A DNA stretch of 64,000 nucleotides from Nephromyces sp. MM_2019 (taxonomy: Eukaryota; Apicomplexa; Aconoidasida; Nephromycida): the NCBI GenBank assembly GCA_015657535.1, contig JADHZB010001491.1:153867-217866 (forward strand), written 5' to 3'. A program made the translations under genes and the position numbers. Under the pieces are notes generated by a model, which saw only the letters and a program-made list of their open reading frames with translations, did no database searches and was not told the DNA's origin. Shown here in pieces: positions 26,801-38,580 of the stretch (its first letter is position 1; the number at the start of each line of letters is the position of its first letter).

Positions 26801-27737
26801 TGCCTACAGCTGTAGCCTCGGGATTCAGTAGATTGCCAGCAGGGGTAGCAGTGAGTTGTCATGATTACAACTAATTCAACCATAGGACCCTCGTGATATT
26901 CAGTGTCCACATCATGGGATACTAGTTCAGTGCATGACACGACCTGATACTCTCCTTATTCACAACAGCAGTTAAGACAATACACATAAACGACTAGCAG
27001 ATGCTATTTCGTAGTTATACGGGGTTGATAGAATCGGAATTATTCAAGTTTGACGCTCATGAGAAGTGCGATGCCGCTGCCATAATATTTGACGGGAATA
27101 CGACGTATGTTTCATAGGATTCATTATTGTTATGCTCTATTATTCAGTTTTTTGCACTTTGTAGTGAATCTAAAATAACATTTACCCTCATCTTAATTGC
27201 ATGAGTACCCGTATTATATCTATGTTCTATGTTATGCCTTTATTTATCTCACCACAATACCATATAACCCAACGTGTAGTGTGTGTGGTACTTGTAATAT
27301 GCACGCACTCCCGTCGGCAGGTGTTGTGCTATTCACGTAGCTCGTATGATTTAACTCTACATGATATATTGTACCACACAAAATTCAGGAGTTTGCATTA
27401 TTGGTCATCCTTGTATTAGATTTGTAACTGTAAGAATGTATTCTTCATGATAAACAAAGTATGTATCATATTTCGGCCTTGCCATGAGACTTATGATGCT
27501 GCTATCTGCATGCAACTATCTTTTTCCTACCTTCAGGCATGGCAGCCAGACATTTCTCATCTTTTTGACATTATGTGTACAAGGTTATGCAATACTTCAT
27601 TGGGCTTAATTCTGCCTGTAATACGCTGTAGGCACTAATCACAACAATATCCCTCTTTGTATCCAATACGAAAACCGGAGGCTCTTACATCGCGCCACCT
27701 CTAAGGCATATGCTTAGGGCTCAGAATTTATGGCTTA
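23899..27737. other. Gene-poor stretch
   Basis: Base composition is less T-biased than in the flanks, and no open frame is matched to splice sites. A short plus-strand frame ending at 24430 follows an acceptor-like ttggccag (NYIEDCRIASDSVVASLKE) but joins to nothing. Confidence 0.4.
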
Positions 27738-28040
27738 ATGGAAACACTTGCTATTCCAACCAGCGTTACTACGCTTGAAGGGGTATTGTACTTCCAACTA
27801 ATTTTACCAGGCTCAAAATTTCCTGTGCTTAACTTGACTATTCACAGATATTTCCAGTTAGCTCGGCTCATACTCTCTGGAAAAGTTTCACGCCATCATC
27901 TGATTTTCGGCCTTCTTCGTTTTGAATGTACGATTTGCAGCGTTCATGAGTTGGATACTACCTTTCAAGTAGAAAACCTTGAGGTACCCTTGATTCTTAA
28001 TGTTGGAAAGTCAGATGAATTGACAGCTTACGACTTATGA
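27738..28040 (+). CDS. Short ATG-initiated open frame, unknown
   Basis: This is one of the few ATG-started single-exon frames in the gene-poor stretch: 100 codons with TGA. It is hydrophobic and mixed in composition, with no recognised motif, signal peptide or clear membrane span. In this genome unspliced frames of that length arise by chance, so the call is weak. Confidence 0.2.
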   Translation: METLAIPTSVTTLEGVLYFQLILPGSKFPVLNLTIHRYFQLARLILSGKVSRHHLIFGLLRFECTICSVHELDTTFQVENLEVPLILNVGKSDELTAYDL

Positions 28041-28787
28041 CATTCCAGCTGAGTTCCAACAGCTTGAGGAACCATATGTGACACCCTTGTGAATGGCTAT
28101 AAGTTTGCTACGACTCCAGTATGCTGAGTACCATTAGTCAGATATCAGCAGATATAATACACGCTTGCGTAGAAGAGAATTTGTTTTTCAACTTATGGTG
28201 ACTGCAAGTCAAAAATTACTGAAGCCCCGAAGCAACGTATGTATGTGTTTGTAAACATATTGTACGGGCTGAGCAGTATATTGTTGCTATCATGGCAATA
28301 TATGATCATGATAGTCCATCAACTGATAGGATCAAGGAGGCACTATAGGCATGAGATTTTTCAGAATAAAGTAGCAGTCTGGATAATGCACTACAGTTCT
28401 CTCTTCGGTTCGTTGAATTATATGTATCACTGAAGTTTCCACGAAGTCTGCAGAAACTTTATCGGTGACCCTACTTTGGGCGCGATTAACGGAATATCAG
28501 CTGCTAAAGGTTCATAAGAACATCACGCCTTTGAATGTTTTGCTCGTTGTGCCTTTTCACTTCAGAAGAGGATGATTACGGCACAGTATCACGTAATTAG
28601 AATGCCGTATGACCTTGATTGCTTTGTTAGCTGGAGCTACATCACACGGTGTACTAGTATCACTCAGGGTAGGAGCCGTTGCTCGAGGTAATACCACATG
28701 AAAACTTCTTGCCAAACAGGCGCTTGCGCGTGTCCCGTAACCAAGCGACAACAACGCGGGGCCCAATCGCCAGCAACCGGATAAACC
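28041..28787. other. No gene recognised
   Basis: Only chance-length frames occur between the short ORF and the tRNA gene. Confidence 0.4.
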
Positions 28788-28859
28788 TAGCAGCGCGTGG
28801 TTTCGATCCACGGGCCTGGGGGTTATGAGCCCCCCACTCTTCCACTGAGCTACGCTGCT
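28788..28859 (-). tRNA. Initiator tRNA-Met (CAT)
   Basis: The minus strand folds into a full cloverleaf of 72 nt. The acceptor stem is AGCAGCG/CGCTGCT with discriminator A. The D-stem is GCTC/GAGT. The anticodon stem is GGGGG/CCCCC around the loop CTCATAA. The variable loop is AGGCC, and the T-stem is CGTGG/CCACG with loop ATCGAAA. Three features mark the eukaryotic initiator rather than the elongator: the A1-U72 pair, three G-C pairs next to the anticodon loop, and A54 with A60 in the T-loop in place of the usual TTCG. CCA is not encoded, as expected for a nuclear gene. There is no intron. It charges methionine and starts cytosolic translation. Confidence 0.95.
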
Positions 28860-30195
28860 TCTTTAGGGTTACTCTCCTACCTACATCTATTTATGCTGCA
28901 CGGATTTCTTTCCTTGCTCGTGATTTCATTTATCCAAGTCGTGATCTCAGCACGCTATATATGGTATCTTTAGCTTGCTAGAGAACTAGAATATATCCAG
29001 TTACGCTGCCAGGTAGAGTTAACAGTGTGGTGAGAAACTTTGGGACTAAGCAAGAGCATATTTCTATATGCTTGTCTTACAGTTAAGCCGCTGTGTGAGT
29101 ACCGCAGTCGTATGAGAGCAGGATTGATAGGCATGTCCAAAAACATTTTTCATGCCGCTCACATGATGGCATTCACTCTCAGACATCTATTCAAACGACT
29201 GCTCTCATGGCCACCCATGAACTTTCCACAGCACAGAAGCGGCCTACATAGAACCTTAGAGTATTATGCATACGTCTCGAAATCATCTATTACAAGATTT
29301 TCCCCTTTCTTTGCATAAAATAAGAATCCTTTTGACTTTACTTCAGTATGCAAGATATCCCCTCAGCATAAAAAACTTTCGAATAACCTAAGAAAAACTG
29401 CAAATAATGATACAGGAGATAGCAATTCGAGATGCCCCGCACCTGAACTCAGATAAGCGTATTAACAAATTTTAAGCGTAGTGTAGCCAGTATCTATATA
29501 TTAGATAAATTCCATACCATTCATTCCAATGAGTATAGAAGGTAATTACACGAGAGCTGTAAGGATAGTTTGATCTATACCTAGGGATAAGGTAAAGTGT
29601 AGGATGTGAGCCATTCGATGTGCACAGTTAAATACAAGCACTAATAAATCATACTGGCAATTGTGAATTAATAGTGAACATATCTCATTACTCAGGAGCA
29701 CTCCGGTGCGAACAAAAAAGAATTTTGTTATTAAACGTAAGTACGAAGGATTCTGGTTTTAAATGTAAGCACAAGCTTTTATACTTTTACATTAAGAGAT
29801 GTGCGATGGACTTAAGGAATAAGAGCTTTTATGAGGATACTCTAGCGGTAAAACAAAGAGTGAGCAGTATGAAACGCGGATAGTAGCCCCAATGTGCGGT
29901 GGACTTGTTGAACCGCCGGAAGCATAGAAGAGATGCTGTGTAAATCTACGCGATATATGCAAATGTGTGGTCAGCCGTGGGGACCAGTGTATTAAACCGT
30001 GATGCATGTCGAACGAAACTCCAAGGACATGCGCGGTACATTAAAACGCTTTTGTAAATGCCATTAATTTATTCAAGTTCAACTTCTAAGCCGCATATAA
30101 AATGCTGTAGATACCGTTTCGTGCTGGGGTAGTGAATATCTTGCTGGCATAGCGGTTAAATCATAAATAGGCCAATATAGCAACTCCGTCCGTCA
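28860..30195. other. Spacer between two tRNA genes
   Basis: No supported coding exon was seen. Open frames here start with non-ATG codons or lack splice sites. Confidence 0.45.
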
Positions 30196-30268
30196 GCCTC
30201 TCTAGCTCAGTCGGTAGAGCGCCAGCCTTTTAAGCTGGTGGTCACGGGTTCGAGCCCCGTGGGAGGCG
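30196..30268 (+). tRNA. tRNA-Lys (TTT)
   Basis: A complete 73-nt cloverleaf without intron. The acceptor stem is GCCTCTC/GGGAGGC with one G-U pair and discriminator G. The D-arm is GCTC/GAGC with the conserved GG in its loop. The anticodon stem is CCAGC/GCTGG around CTTTTAA, so the anticodon is TTT. The variable loop is TGGTC, and the T-arm is ACGGG/CCCGT with loop TTCGAGC. The internal control regions (A box TAGCTCAGTCGG, B box GGTTCGAGCCC) fit RNA polymerase III promoters. It decodes AAA/AAG. It lies 1.3 kb from the initiator tRNA on the opposite strand. Confidence 0.97.
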
Positions 30269-32758
30269 GCTGCTTTACTATGAGAAAACCTGTTTGCCGT
30301 TGCGTGAGCACTGAATATGTACAGCTTGCGGTTTCAGCGCACTTACAATTTACAGCGCATCATGCTATATTTTACCGCGTTGAGTCCTCGATGAAACAAA
30401 GTCAATGTCACCAGTAACCTGGGTAATTTCAACGAAAAATTTCGCTGTTAATTTTTGCTTAACAACATGGAACTACAGCAAGGCTGACAGCTTGCTTGAG
30501 AATTCTAAATGAGTGGAGCATCGTGCAGGTGCCAACCGGGGGGTGTTACTTTCACTTCGACCCCCCATCAACTCCCCTACACTCTAAGCGGAACGCGTTT
30601 ATACCTTCAATATATACTCGCTTTGACTAGTTTCAACAAGGTTATCGCCTCGGTTAAAGGTACATTACATGCGCTGCATCACGGTTAAGTTCAACGTAAA
30701 CTCCCTGTATTTAGCTCCCAGCCCTGCGGGCCATCAGGTCATAGCAAGCTTAACTTAGGGGAAACGACTCTATCTTTTCGAATCATTACGAGGTATTGCA
30801 TTATTCATTTGCCTTCCAAGTTGCAAGAAGCCGTTACCACAACGATGCATTTGAAATAGGGTAAGTGCGCCTCTATAGCTGCGCACTCCTAGGGAATATT
30901 AGGAGCAGAAGAATTCTACCTGCTAAAAGCCCGTTTTACTCACGGCAGGTTATTCTTCCAACTCATGTCATGGTTCTCGTTTGGACTTTCGGAAGAATTT
31001 CGGGCACCCAGAACTTCACGTTGGATTAATCCCCGTTTCAGCCTGCGTCGCTATAACATTCATCCCGCAAAAGCCGCCACAAAGGTAACTATTTATCCGT
31101 GCTGCACACGTACCGGAATATCATGGTATTAAAAAGCGGTAATAAACAAGCACGTGAGTAGTGATGCTTCTAGCTAAGCACCAATATTCCACTACGCAAT
31201 GTCCGATATCCATGGGCTCGAATCGAGGGCACTTAATATCCCCTCAGGTTTTGGCCACATTGGTCACCAAACTAAAAGCTGTCATTCGGTGAGGCAAGAC
31301 AATATTTCTTTATGGTGCCAACTTCCTAAACTTGAGTTAACTTTAGCATGTGTATGCAGCGCATGCATTAAGTTCATTTCTCTGGCCTTAGTCCTGCACT
31401 AATAATACAGCAACAGCTTTGAGAAACATCTCTGTGCCAGCTATGGGATCCCGCGAGGCCTTAAATACAGTTACATATTTCATCCTGCTTGCATGCTTAT
31501 GCAAGCTGATGTTATGAACGCCGTTAGGCAGATTTGCTCAAATGTTTCAGTCAAGGTTGCGTAAGCAGTCTCTCCATGTATTACATGATTCCATCAGGGC
31601 CTTTCTACTTTAATTTTAGTTTGATAAGTGCGCACAAAACGTGACTTAAAGTTCAATCGTATTCAAAGTAAAAGAATGAACTTTGAAGCTCATCGTATTC
31701 GACATTTTCATTTCGTCTAATTCCCTAGATTTTTTTTTATATCCTATCTGTATCACTTGCTGTCACACATATTCGAATTCTAATGTCTGCTTCAAGAGTT
31801 ACGATATAGTTAGATTCAGGATGGTTAATTCTTCAACGCCAGCAGTGATGAGACATTTTTAGCTGATACAAAAATTTGAAGCAACTAAGGGAAAGGCTAA
31901 TGGGTCGGAGCAATATCTTATTTGCATGTGAATTCGACTGCAGGATATATGAGGTCCCCTAGAGAACATGTAAACCTCTAATGTACTACCCAGACGAGTA
32001 CAGCTTCTCATTTAATATAAAAACAAATATATATATTACCATTTGACGCCGCATAATAGACTTATACCTTTTATTTTGCAGGTGCAGTTACATTGTGCAT
32101 ATAACTTACTAGTGGATACGGACGTGTACTCGCCCCCTAGGCTAAGTACCACCCAATAATCAGTGGGCGACTCAAATTGTACTTAAATGCAGTAAGCATG
32201 CCATTAACCTACCATGTTATTATAAAACATGGCTTGAATGATGTGATAAATTTTTTTTTAGAAGCACTAATGGACCTCGAGTTACAAAGAACCTTAAGTT
32301 CGCCAAACTAGCGCTATTCATTGCCAATTTACTCCCAAGAAAGCACGCTTTTTTACAAAGAGCCAAATCTATGGAGACCAAGAATTTGACTGAATTTACT
32401 TCCCTATTGCGTTCACGTATTTATTGATTTCATTGTCGAGCGATATTTGACATAGCTGGTACTCTCAATTTGCTAGCTCAGAAGGATGCAAAGGATTTTT
32501 AGATGCTTCATTTCGAATTACTGAAGTAACTATGTAACACTTGCAAAGATGCACTAACTTGCTACCCGAGTGTCAAACAACGCTACTTCGGTTTTTTAGC
32601 CCCAAATTCTCCACTTCTTAATATAGCTCAGCATGAAAATTATATATGCTAACATGGTTGAATTCTTCAGCTTCAGTTTTAAAAGTTTCTGTCATGCCTA
32701 GAAAGCTGTTTAAGTGCTACTCATGAGGACTTCATTCTTAGTGTTTCTTTTTTACTAG
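30269..32758. other. No gene recognised
   Basis: No exon could be supported. The last 30 nt before 32759 form a strong pyrimidine-rich acceptor (ttcttttttactag), so part of this stretch is probably an intron of the next candidate gene. Confidence 0.4.
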
Positions 32759-35087
32759 CAACCTTCAAAATGCGTAAGCAAAATGTTGAAGCCTTGCAAA
32801 TCAAAAACAAAGCTTCAAGGCATTTTTCATAGCGAGAATCTGTATAATGCACCAATTATTCCTTCCAAGAATGAGGAAGTCTGTGGTACCTATTCCTTAT
32901 CGCAAACAGCAGAGTACTCTACGCGCCATAGATTTAAAAAAACCCAATTTATCGTGGATGGTTTTAAAAACATTATTGCTGCGAAGGCTGTAATGTCCAA
33001 GGGAAAAGCTTTCGCTATGTAACTGGAGGCTACACAGATATGTGCATTATGGAGGATGTACCATGAAGTAGTGATTGGTTAAGGCACATGATTACGAGCT
33101 CGCTGTTCGAAGTCAGTTTAGCTGCTTAGGAACTTTTGCTCAATAGCTAGGGTATACGACAGCCACGGGAAAAGAAGTAGAACTCATCTGCAGGGCCTGC
33201 GACGCTCCTCTCAGCTAAAGATACCTTGAAGTCTTCAAACAGATTAAAAATAGTATCTACTTCAGTTTTTCCGAATAACTTATTACCATGAAGTTCTCCG
33301 AGTGATGCCATGTTGCTAGGATTGTAATGGCGAAAGTTTTACTTGGTTTCTTGGTTTGTCTGAAGCCAAAACGGCCACAGCACACATTGACCTACGTATT
33401 TATAGCTACTATACTTCCGAAGCAGTTGAACACAAGAAATCATGCAGCGTAGCTCTCTATAGCCGTTTGTATTAGCGCGATGTAGAATTTGCTTTTAACT
33501 AGTTGCGCTCATTAAGGTGTTTACTGTCCAACTGCGTGTCCCTTTCTCACCTTTCCTAGCATGGAAAGCATTATTTGTAGCTCTTTAGCCTCTAATCGGT
33601 AGCTGCGTTATACGTAGAAAATTTTCTGAACCCTTACGAAGGACTATGAATTGCAAGAGGGCTAGGATTTTGAAATTCTCGGATATCCATGTATTTCACA
33701 ATTGAAGAGCGTAGTCATTTTTTACCCGCATTTTGTAAGTTTTGAGTTCGTAGGGCGAGTATCATGGAAGCATAAGCTCTAAATCAAAATCTTAAGGTTA
33801 CTAAGAATTTCCAGATCATTTTTTGTTATAAGAATAATTTTTTGCTCTAAGCTTATTCTATTGAGAACTCCAATTAAATTCTTACGGTATATTTTGTTTG
33901 CCTGTAAAGGTGGCTATCTAGTTTCTCTCAATGTATCATATGCCAGAAAGAGGTGTGTGCTAGTGAGAAAATAGGTCGATGGGTTGTTCATAATAGAATA
34001 GCTGCAATGAAGTACTAGATTTTGGATTAGTGTGAAAGTTAGCAGCGTCTTCACGAAGCAGCCTTACGTATTATCTCGAAGGAAGTAAACAAAGTTTAGA
34101 TGGCTCAGCCAACTAGCTCTCTTTTCTTTTCCTGCTACTTTTTTGTCAATGATACGCATTCCTTCAGGCATAATATTGACCATTGAAAAAACCTATAAGT
34201 TGTTTTACCATCCGTGCATTAGGATTGATGTACACCTTGAAAATTTTGCAGCACCAGAGCAATAAAAAACGAGGGAACTTGATAACACAGTAACTTCAAA
34301 ATTTCGCACAATGTTTTCTACATGACAGGCTTAATCAGCGACGGAATATGAAGTACATTTTAACATGGTGGAAGCTGAGTTATAAAGAACTCTTCTTCTA
34401 AAGCTATTTCTACGATGGACTAAGCGGACCCCCAGCTTATTTAAACCGTCCGGTGCACTTACTAATCTTTTCATAGAACCACGAATTAACAGAAACCGCT
34501 AAGGGTAGGTAAGCTCTTGACGACGCTGTTGTATTCATAGCTTGTTACAACCTTCAGCATTACTATGGTATTCAAATAATTGAAAAAATTGTTTGATCGA
34601 CGCTATAGAGTTGCTCAAAAACACTTTGATTTAATAAAATTCTAAGTGTATTTGGGATTATATCCTACCAGAATTATGAAATAGGAATAAGCGCCACCTT
34701 AAAAATCGGTCAACAGCTCATTCTCGTATAACAAGCAATAAGAGATCGCCATAAAGAGAAGAAAAGCACATTAAAAGAGTATTTAGTCGAGGTAATTGAA
34801 ATATTAAAACAAGAACTTTGCTCCAGACAATAAAGACATCACAGTGTTTAGGTGACCGCGTCTTGGAAGGCGTGATACACGCTAAGGAATCTTCATATCC
34901 TTTCTCGCAAAGATGTGCAGAATCTGATCAGTCTGGTATATCCTTTCGGCCACAAAGCATCTTTGCAAGCTGTCGTAAAAAATTGGGAGTCTCGGTACAG
35001 AGTAAGGTGTGGCTGACCAAGAAAATTTTTGAATGGCAGAAATGCCCTTGTTGCACAGAACTTACGGCAGCTGTTAAGAAAAAGTAG
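32759..35087 (+). CDS. Candidate two-exon 3' part of an unknown gene
   Basis: Two protein-like exons lie on the plus strand. The first opens after gtttcttttttactag at 32759 and stays open to TAA at 33022. It is Lys-rich, with the stretches KPCKSKTKLQGIFHSENLY and RHRFKKTQFIVDGFKNII. The second opens after gctccag at 34827 and runs to TAG at 35087. It contains SSYPFSQRCAESDQSG and ends with KIFEWQKCPCCTELTA and a Lys tail; the CPCC cluster could bind a metal. A phase-0 donor (GCT|GTAATG near 32990) would join them directly, but its strength is poor and other exons may lie between. The upstream start was not found. No family is recognised. Each exon is individually plausible; their union is inference. 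Confidence 0.35.
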
Positions 35088-36228
35088 CTCTAACAGAAGT
35101 TACGGGAACTAGTATTTCCTTTATTCCTAAGAGGCACACTGTTGATTATGCTTTTAAGTGTTAACTATATCTGTGGGTAAATACTTGGTGGTTAGATGCT
35201 TAACACGTTCAAAATTAGAAAGCTGTACCCATTCTTGTTAAGATATTCGTTCAGTAGTCCAAACCGTATATGCACATCGTAGCTTACTCATATATCCATC
35301 ATGAGTTTTGTAAACGTACATTCTCATAAACATAACCTGTCGATAACCCTCAGGTTATATGGAGAAACTTTTGGGTGGTGGACTATCCGTCAGATGTCAC
35401 TGTGCCAAGTGTGCAAAGAAACTTTATGCTTAAATTACTGCTAGCTTCGCTGTCGTTTGTGTACATGCATACCTCAGGCTTAAGCCTATCATGGCAGTCC
35501 TCGTAAGCTAAGTTATTGTATGCCCACTCCCAGATGACTGGTACCTACGGTGCGTACATTACCTGGCCACTAGCGTGGCACACACTTGACTTGCTACCGC
35601 GACTAGTGTCATTCAACAGGCCGTACTCCGTGGCCTCACAAACATGGCCAACCCAGCTGGGCGAGCACTTATATCGCAGTCAAGTCCACTTTAAACAGCA
35701 GCTGTCGCGATCGGCGTTCGCTCACGGCAACATGCGGGAAGTATTTCAAGGTAGGACTATCATGCTATGTAGTATACAAGGATCGACACTCTCAGAACTG
35801 AGGTCAAAGGCGGCCTCGCTTAAGATTATGCTGTGCTAGCTCCTTACCGATGCGAAGGTTAGCCCTTTTGCCAGTTATATTCCTTGCTGCTAATAATCCT
35901 TGATAAATAAATGTGCGTAGTATGAGAAAAAATTGATGAAAAAAAGTTAGCTTTTTTAGCACCTACCATTAGGTTTTTATAAAAAATAAAAACATCACGA
36001 TAAGGCGATGTGAACTGAATCTATTTTTCGATAAATTGCTTACGTACAAGAAAAAATTGCAATTAAAACAAGTGCAACAAAAATTTAGCACCGCAACCGT
36101 GCATTGCACAATGCTATGAGGGCACCACTTGAGTGATATATTGAAAAGTCAGAATAAACGGTATCATTAGGGTGCGTTAATACAACAGAAAAATACATTG
36201 AATATATATATCAACTATCATTACTATC
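35088..36228. other. Upstream region of the adhesin gene
   Basis: A locally GC-richer block (about 35470-35860) holds a 107-codon open frame that begins with TTG and has no convincing splice sites. It may belong to the 5' leader or promoter of the adhesin gene or be non-coding. The rest is A-rich. Confidence 0.35.
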
Positions 36229-38580
36229 ATGGAGCAAGTGAAGCATCTACGAGGCTTTAATCCTCTAAAACCCCAATATGCGCTGGTAGTCCTGGCTGTG
36301 ATTTTTGCCGGTAACTAAAGCAAAACAAAATACCTGTAATAAGCACAGTCCAATTTTTTACGCAAAGCATAGAGGTAACACCAATTCATAGTGATGCTGT
36401 ATGCGCGAATAAAAACTTTTCTTTACCCTCGAGCCTGACTATTATTATTCCTCAATAACCTTATAAATTGCCAAAGTTGGTATTCTTATTTTATAATATA
36501 TTTTTTATTTATACTGGTATGAACAGCAACTTATCCCAACCTAGCCCTTAGTGAGCACGTCAATTCTTCTGATAACGCAATAGATGCTCCCAGCATCGAT
36601 GAAATACAAATACCTAATAACACCACGGATGTCGCAGGTAAATTATTATAAAAAATCTGTAAGTAGTCTATACCTACTTTGAAAATACGCAATGAATATG
36701 CATGGCGGTTTTTTTTCAGGTAGCGAAGAGGAGCCTCTAGCAGCGTTGGAAGCATTTGAAACCCTGGGTACGCTCTACCGTATAGACAGCCTGTGGCTTT
36801 TCAAAAAATTTTTTGCTTCTCTTATAAGGGTAACTTAGCTAAAATTCAAAACAAAAAAGTCGTCAGCTTTAGGGAGAGCAAACTAACCTAAAAAATTTCG
36901 TTCAGGTGTCAACAAAACTTGCCCAACAAGCACCAATGGAAGATGTAGCTCGAAGAGTCCTACAAAACCGTACTGCCCCGGGAACGGCTGCTGCAGCAGA
37001 TGGTATTGGTGTGGTACAAGCCGTTTGCACTGCTTACGTTCTTCTAACTCACGATTCGACGGGAAGTACTGTACCACACCCTCAGGTATATATTTATGAT
37101 CAATAAACTAAATTTTGTGCATCGCAGCCACCCCAACTTAAAAAATGCAAAATTAACTCAAGTAATCGCCTCCTTGATACTCAGACCCTTGCAAAGTTAA
37201 AAATGGAAATTGCAGCAGCTACGCCACCTGCACCAATGTTAAAGGCAAGCCTGTTTGCCAATGCCGAAGTGGATATATTGGAAACGGCAGTATTTGCATA
37301 AGTACGTATTTCTGAATTCAAGCCCAAATTTGTACGCTTAGCTTAACAATATACGAGCACAGCTACAACAGTGGTAGTTCTCCTTGTGAACTTATGCCAT
37401 TTAAAGAAATTGCAAAAATCACATAGAGGGCAGCGAATAACAGCATGTGATAAAAGTCTTTTGATAATTTTTGAAGGCTTGTATTTGCATTAAAGTTTTT
37501 GCTGCCTAGTGAAGGATTTTAAATCAGCAATCTGTACAAAGGTATAGAACTTAAGCTAGATGCTAACAATCTAAATACATCCCCACTAATTGGGCACTGA
37601 ATATACGTATTTGTTTTCGGCTGCAGAAAATGCTTGCTTAATAAATAATGGAGGTTGCGGGAGTAAACTGTGCAACATGGTTGGAAGCAAAGTGAGCTGT
37701 ACATGCAAAAAATACTATAAGGCTGATAAAAGTGGAGTTTGCAGAGGTAAGCAGAGTGAAGCTCGGTTCCGTATCACACTCTTCATTTGACCTGTCAGGC
37801 TACTGCGGATACCGCCTTAAGCCTTAGTGGTGCGAAGTTACGTTGCACACAGCACGCATTTCAAAGCAAACACGCGCAACGATGGTTAATAGCGCACCTT
37901 CCACGCCGCCCCCTTCCTAAATGGAGTGTATAGTAGCTATAGCAAACAAGTTTACGTGAAGAACACGTAAATATTAATATCGGCCTAAGTATGGGTTATG
38001 CGGTCTACTTATGTGAAGTGTTTGCGGTAATGAGTAACTAGACTTTGAATTTGCCGCCTCTCTTAAAGGCTCAGCGCGTTAGCGGCTTGCATGAATAGCA
38101 CTTTAATGGACCCAAACTTGGCAACATTATTTACAGATGTGAACGAGTGCCTAGTAAAAAATGGAGGTTGCTCAAAGTACGCTACTTGCTACAACCAGGT
38201 AGGAAAGCCCCCTATTTGTAGGTGCAACAAGTATTTCACCGGTGACGGCAAAGTTTGCAACGGTAAGCAACGCGTACACGTATATTCCCGGTAAGAAACC
38301 TTCGTTACTAAGGCTTGAAAGGCAATAAGATAGATATACACCGCTTAGTTGACAATATGGTCATTTATCCGGTGAAGACCAGTGGTTGGCTGTTTATTTT
38401 GTAGGTTGACGCCACAACTTATTTAGCAAATACTGTAAAAATTTGAAGAGTGAAAAATGCTGTCGGTTTCACGCAGATATCGATGAATGCAAGAAGAATA
38501 ACGGTGGATGCTCCCCTTTTGCTCGCTGCATTAATCTGTTTGGACGCCCAAATAAGTGCCAATGCACTTCAAAGAAGTGA
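36229..38580 (+). CDS. MIC3/MIC8-like microneme adhesin: signal peptide, chitin-binding-like domain, four EGF modules
   Basis: Eight exons join perfectly: 36229-36310, 36527-36637, 36720-36767, 36906-37085, 37185-37301, 37627-37746, 38137-38262 and 38477-38580. Every intron is phase 1, and the total is exactly 296 codons with TGA (295 residues). Exon 1 is a signal peptide with the hydrophobic core YALVVLAVIFA. Exons 2-3 form an acidic, Asn/Glu-rich segment like a propeptide. Exon 4 has eight cysteines spaced as in hevein-type chitin-binding domains (CPGNGCCSRWYWCG). Exons 5-8 are one EGF module each: three have six cysteines, and the third and fourth begin with calcium-binding-type DVNEC and DIDEC. 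The fourth stops after its fifth cysteine (CQCTSKK). No membrane anchor is present, as in soluble MIC3; MIC8 has one. In Toxoplasma the chitin-binding-like domain binds host-cell surfaces, and the protein is stored in micronemes. Orthology is inferred from architecture. Confidence 0.88.

Noticed and set aside
35516..35839. 107-codon frame in a GC-richer block upstream of the adhesin gene
   Set aside because: It begins with TTG and has no matching acceptor or donor. A signal-peptide exon at 36229 already starts the adhesin gene with correct phase.
36906..37106. 66-codon open frame beginning GTG over the chitin-binding-like exon
   Set aside because: It is the wrong frame. The phase required by the neighbouring exons gives the eight-cysteine domain instead.
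36229..38580. Host (animal) contamination as the source of the EGF gene
   Set aside because: EGF modules on phase-1 exons are also animal-like, but the chitin-binding-like plus EGF order, short product and AT-rich short introns match coccidian micronemal genes better.
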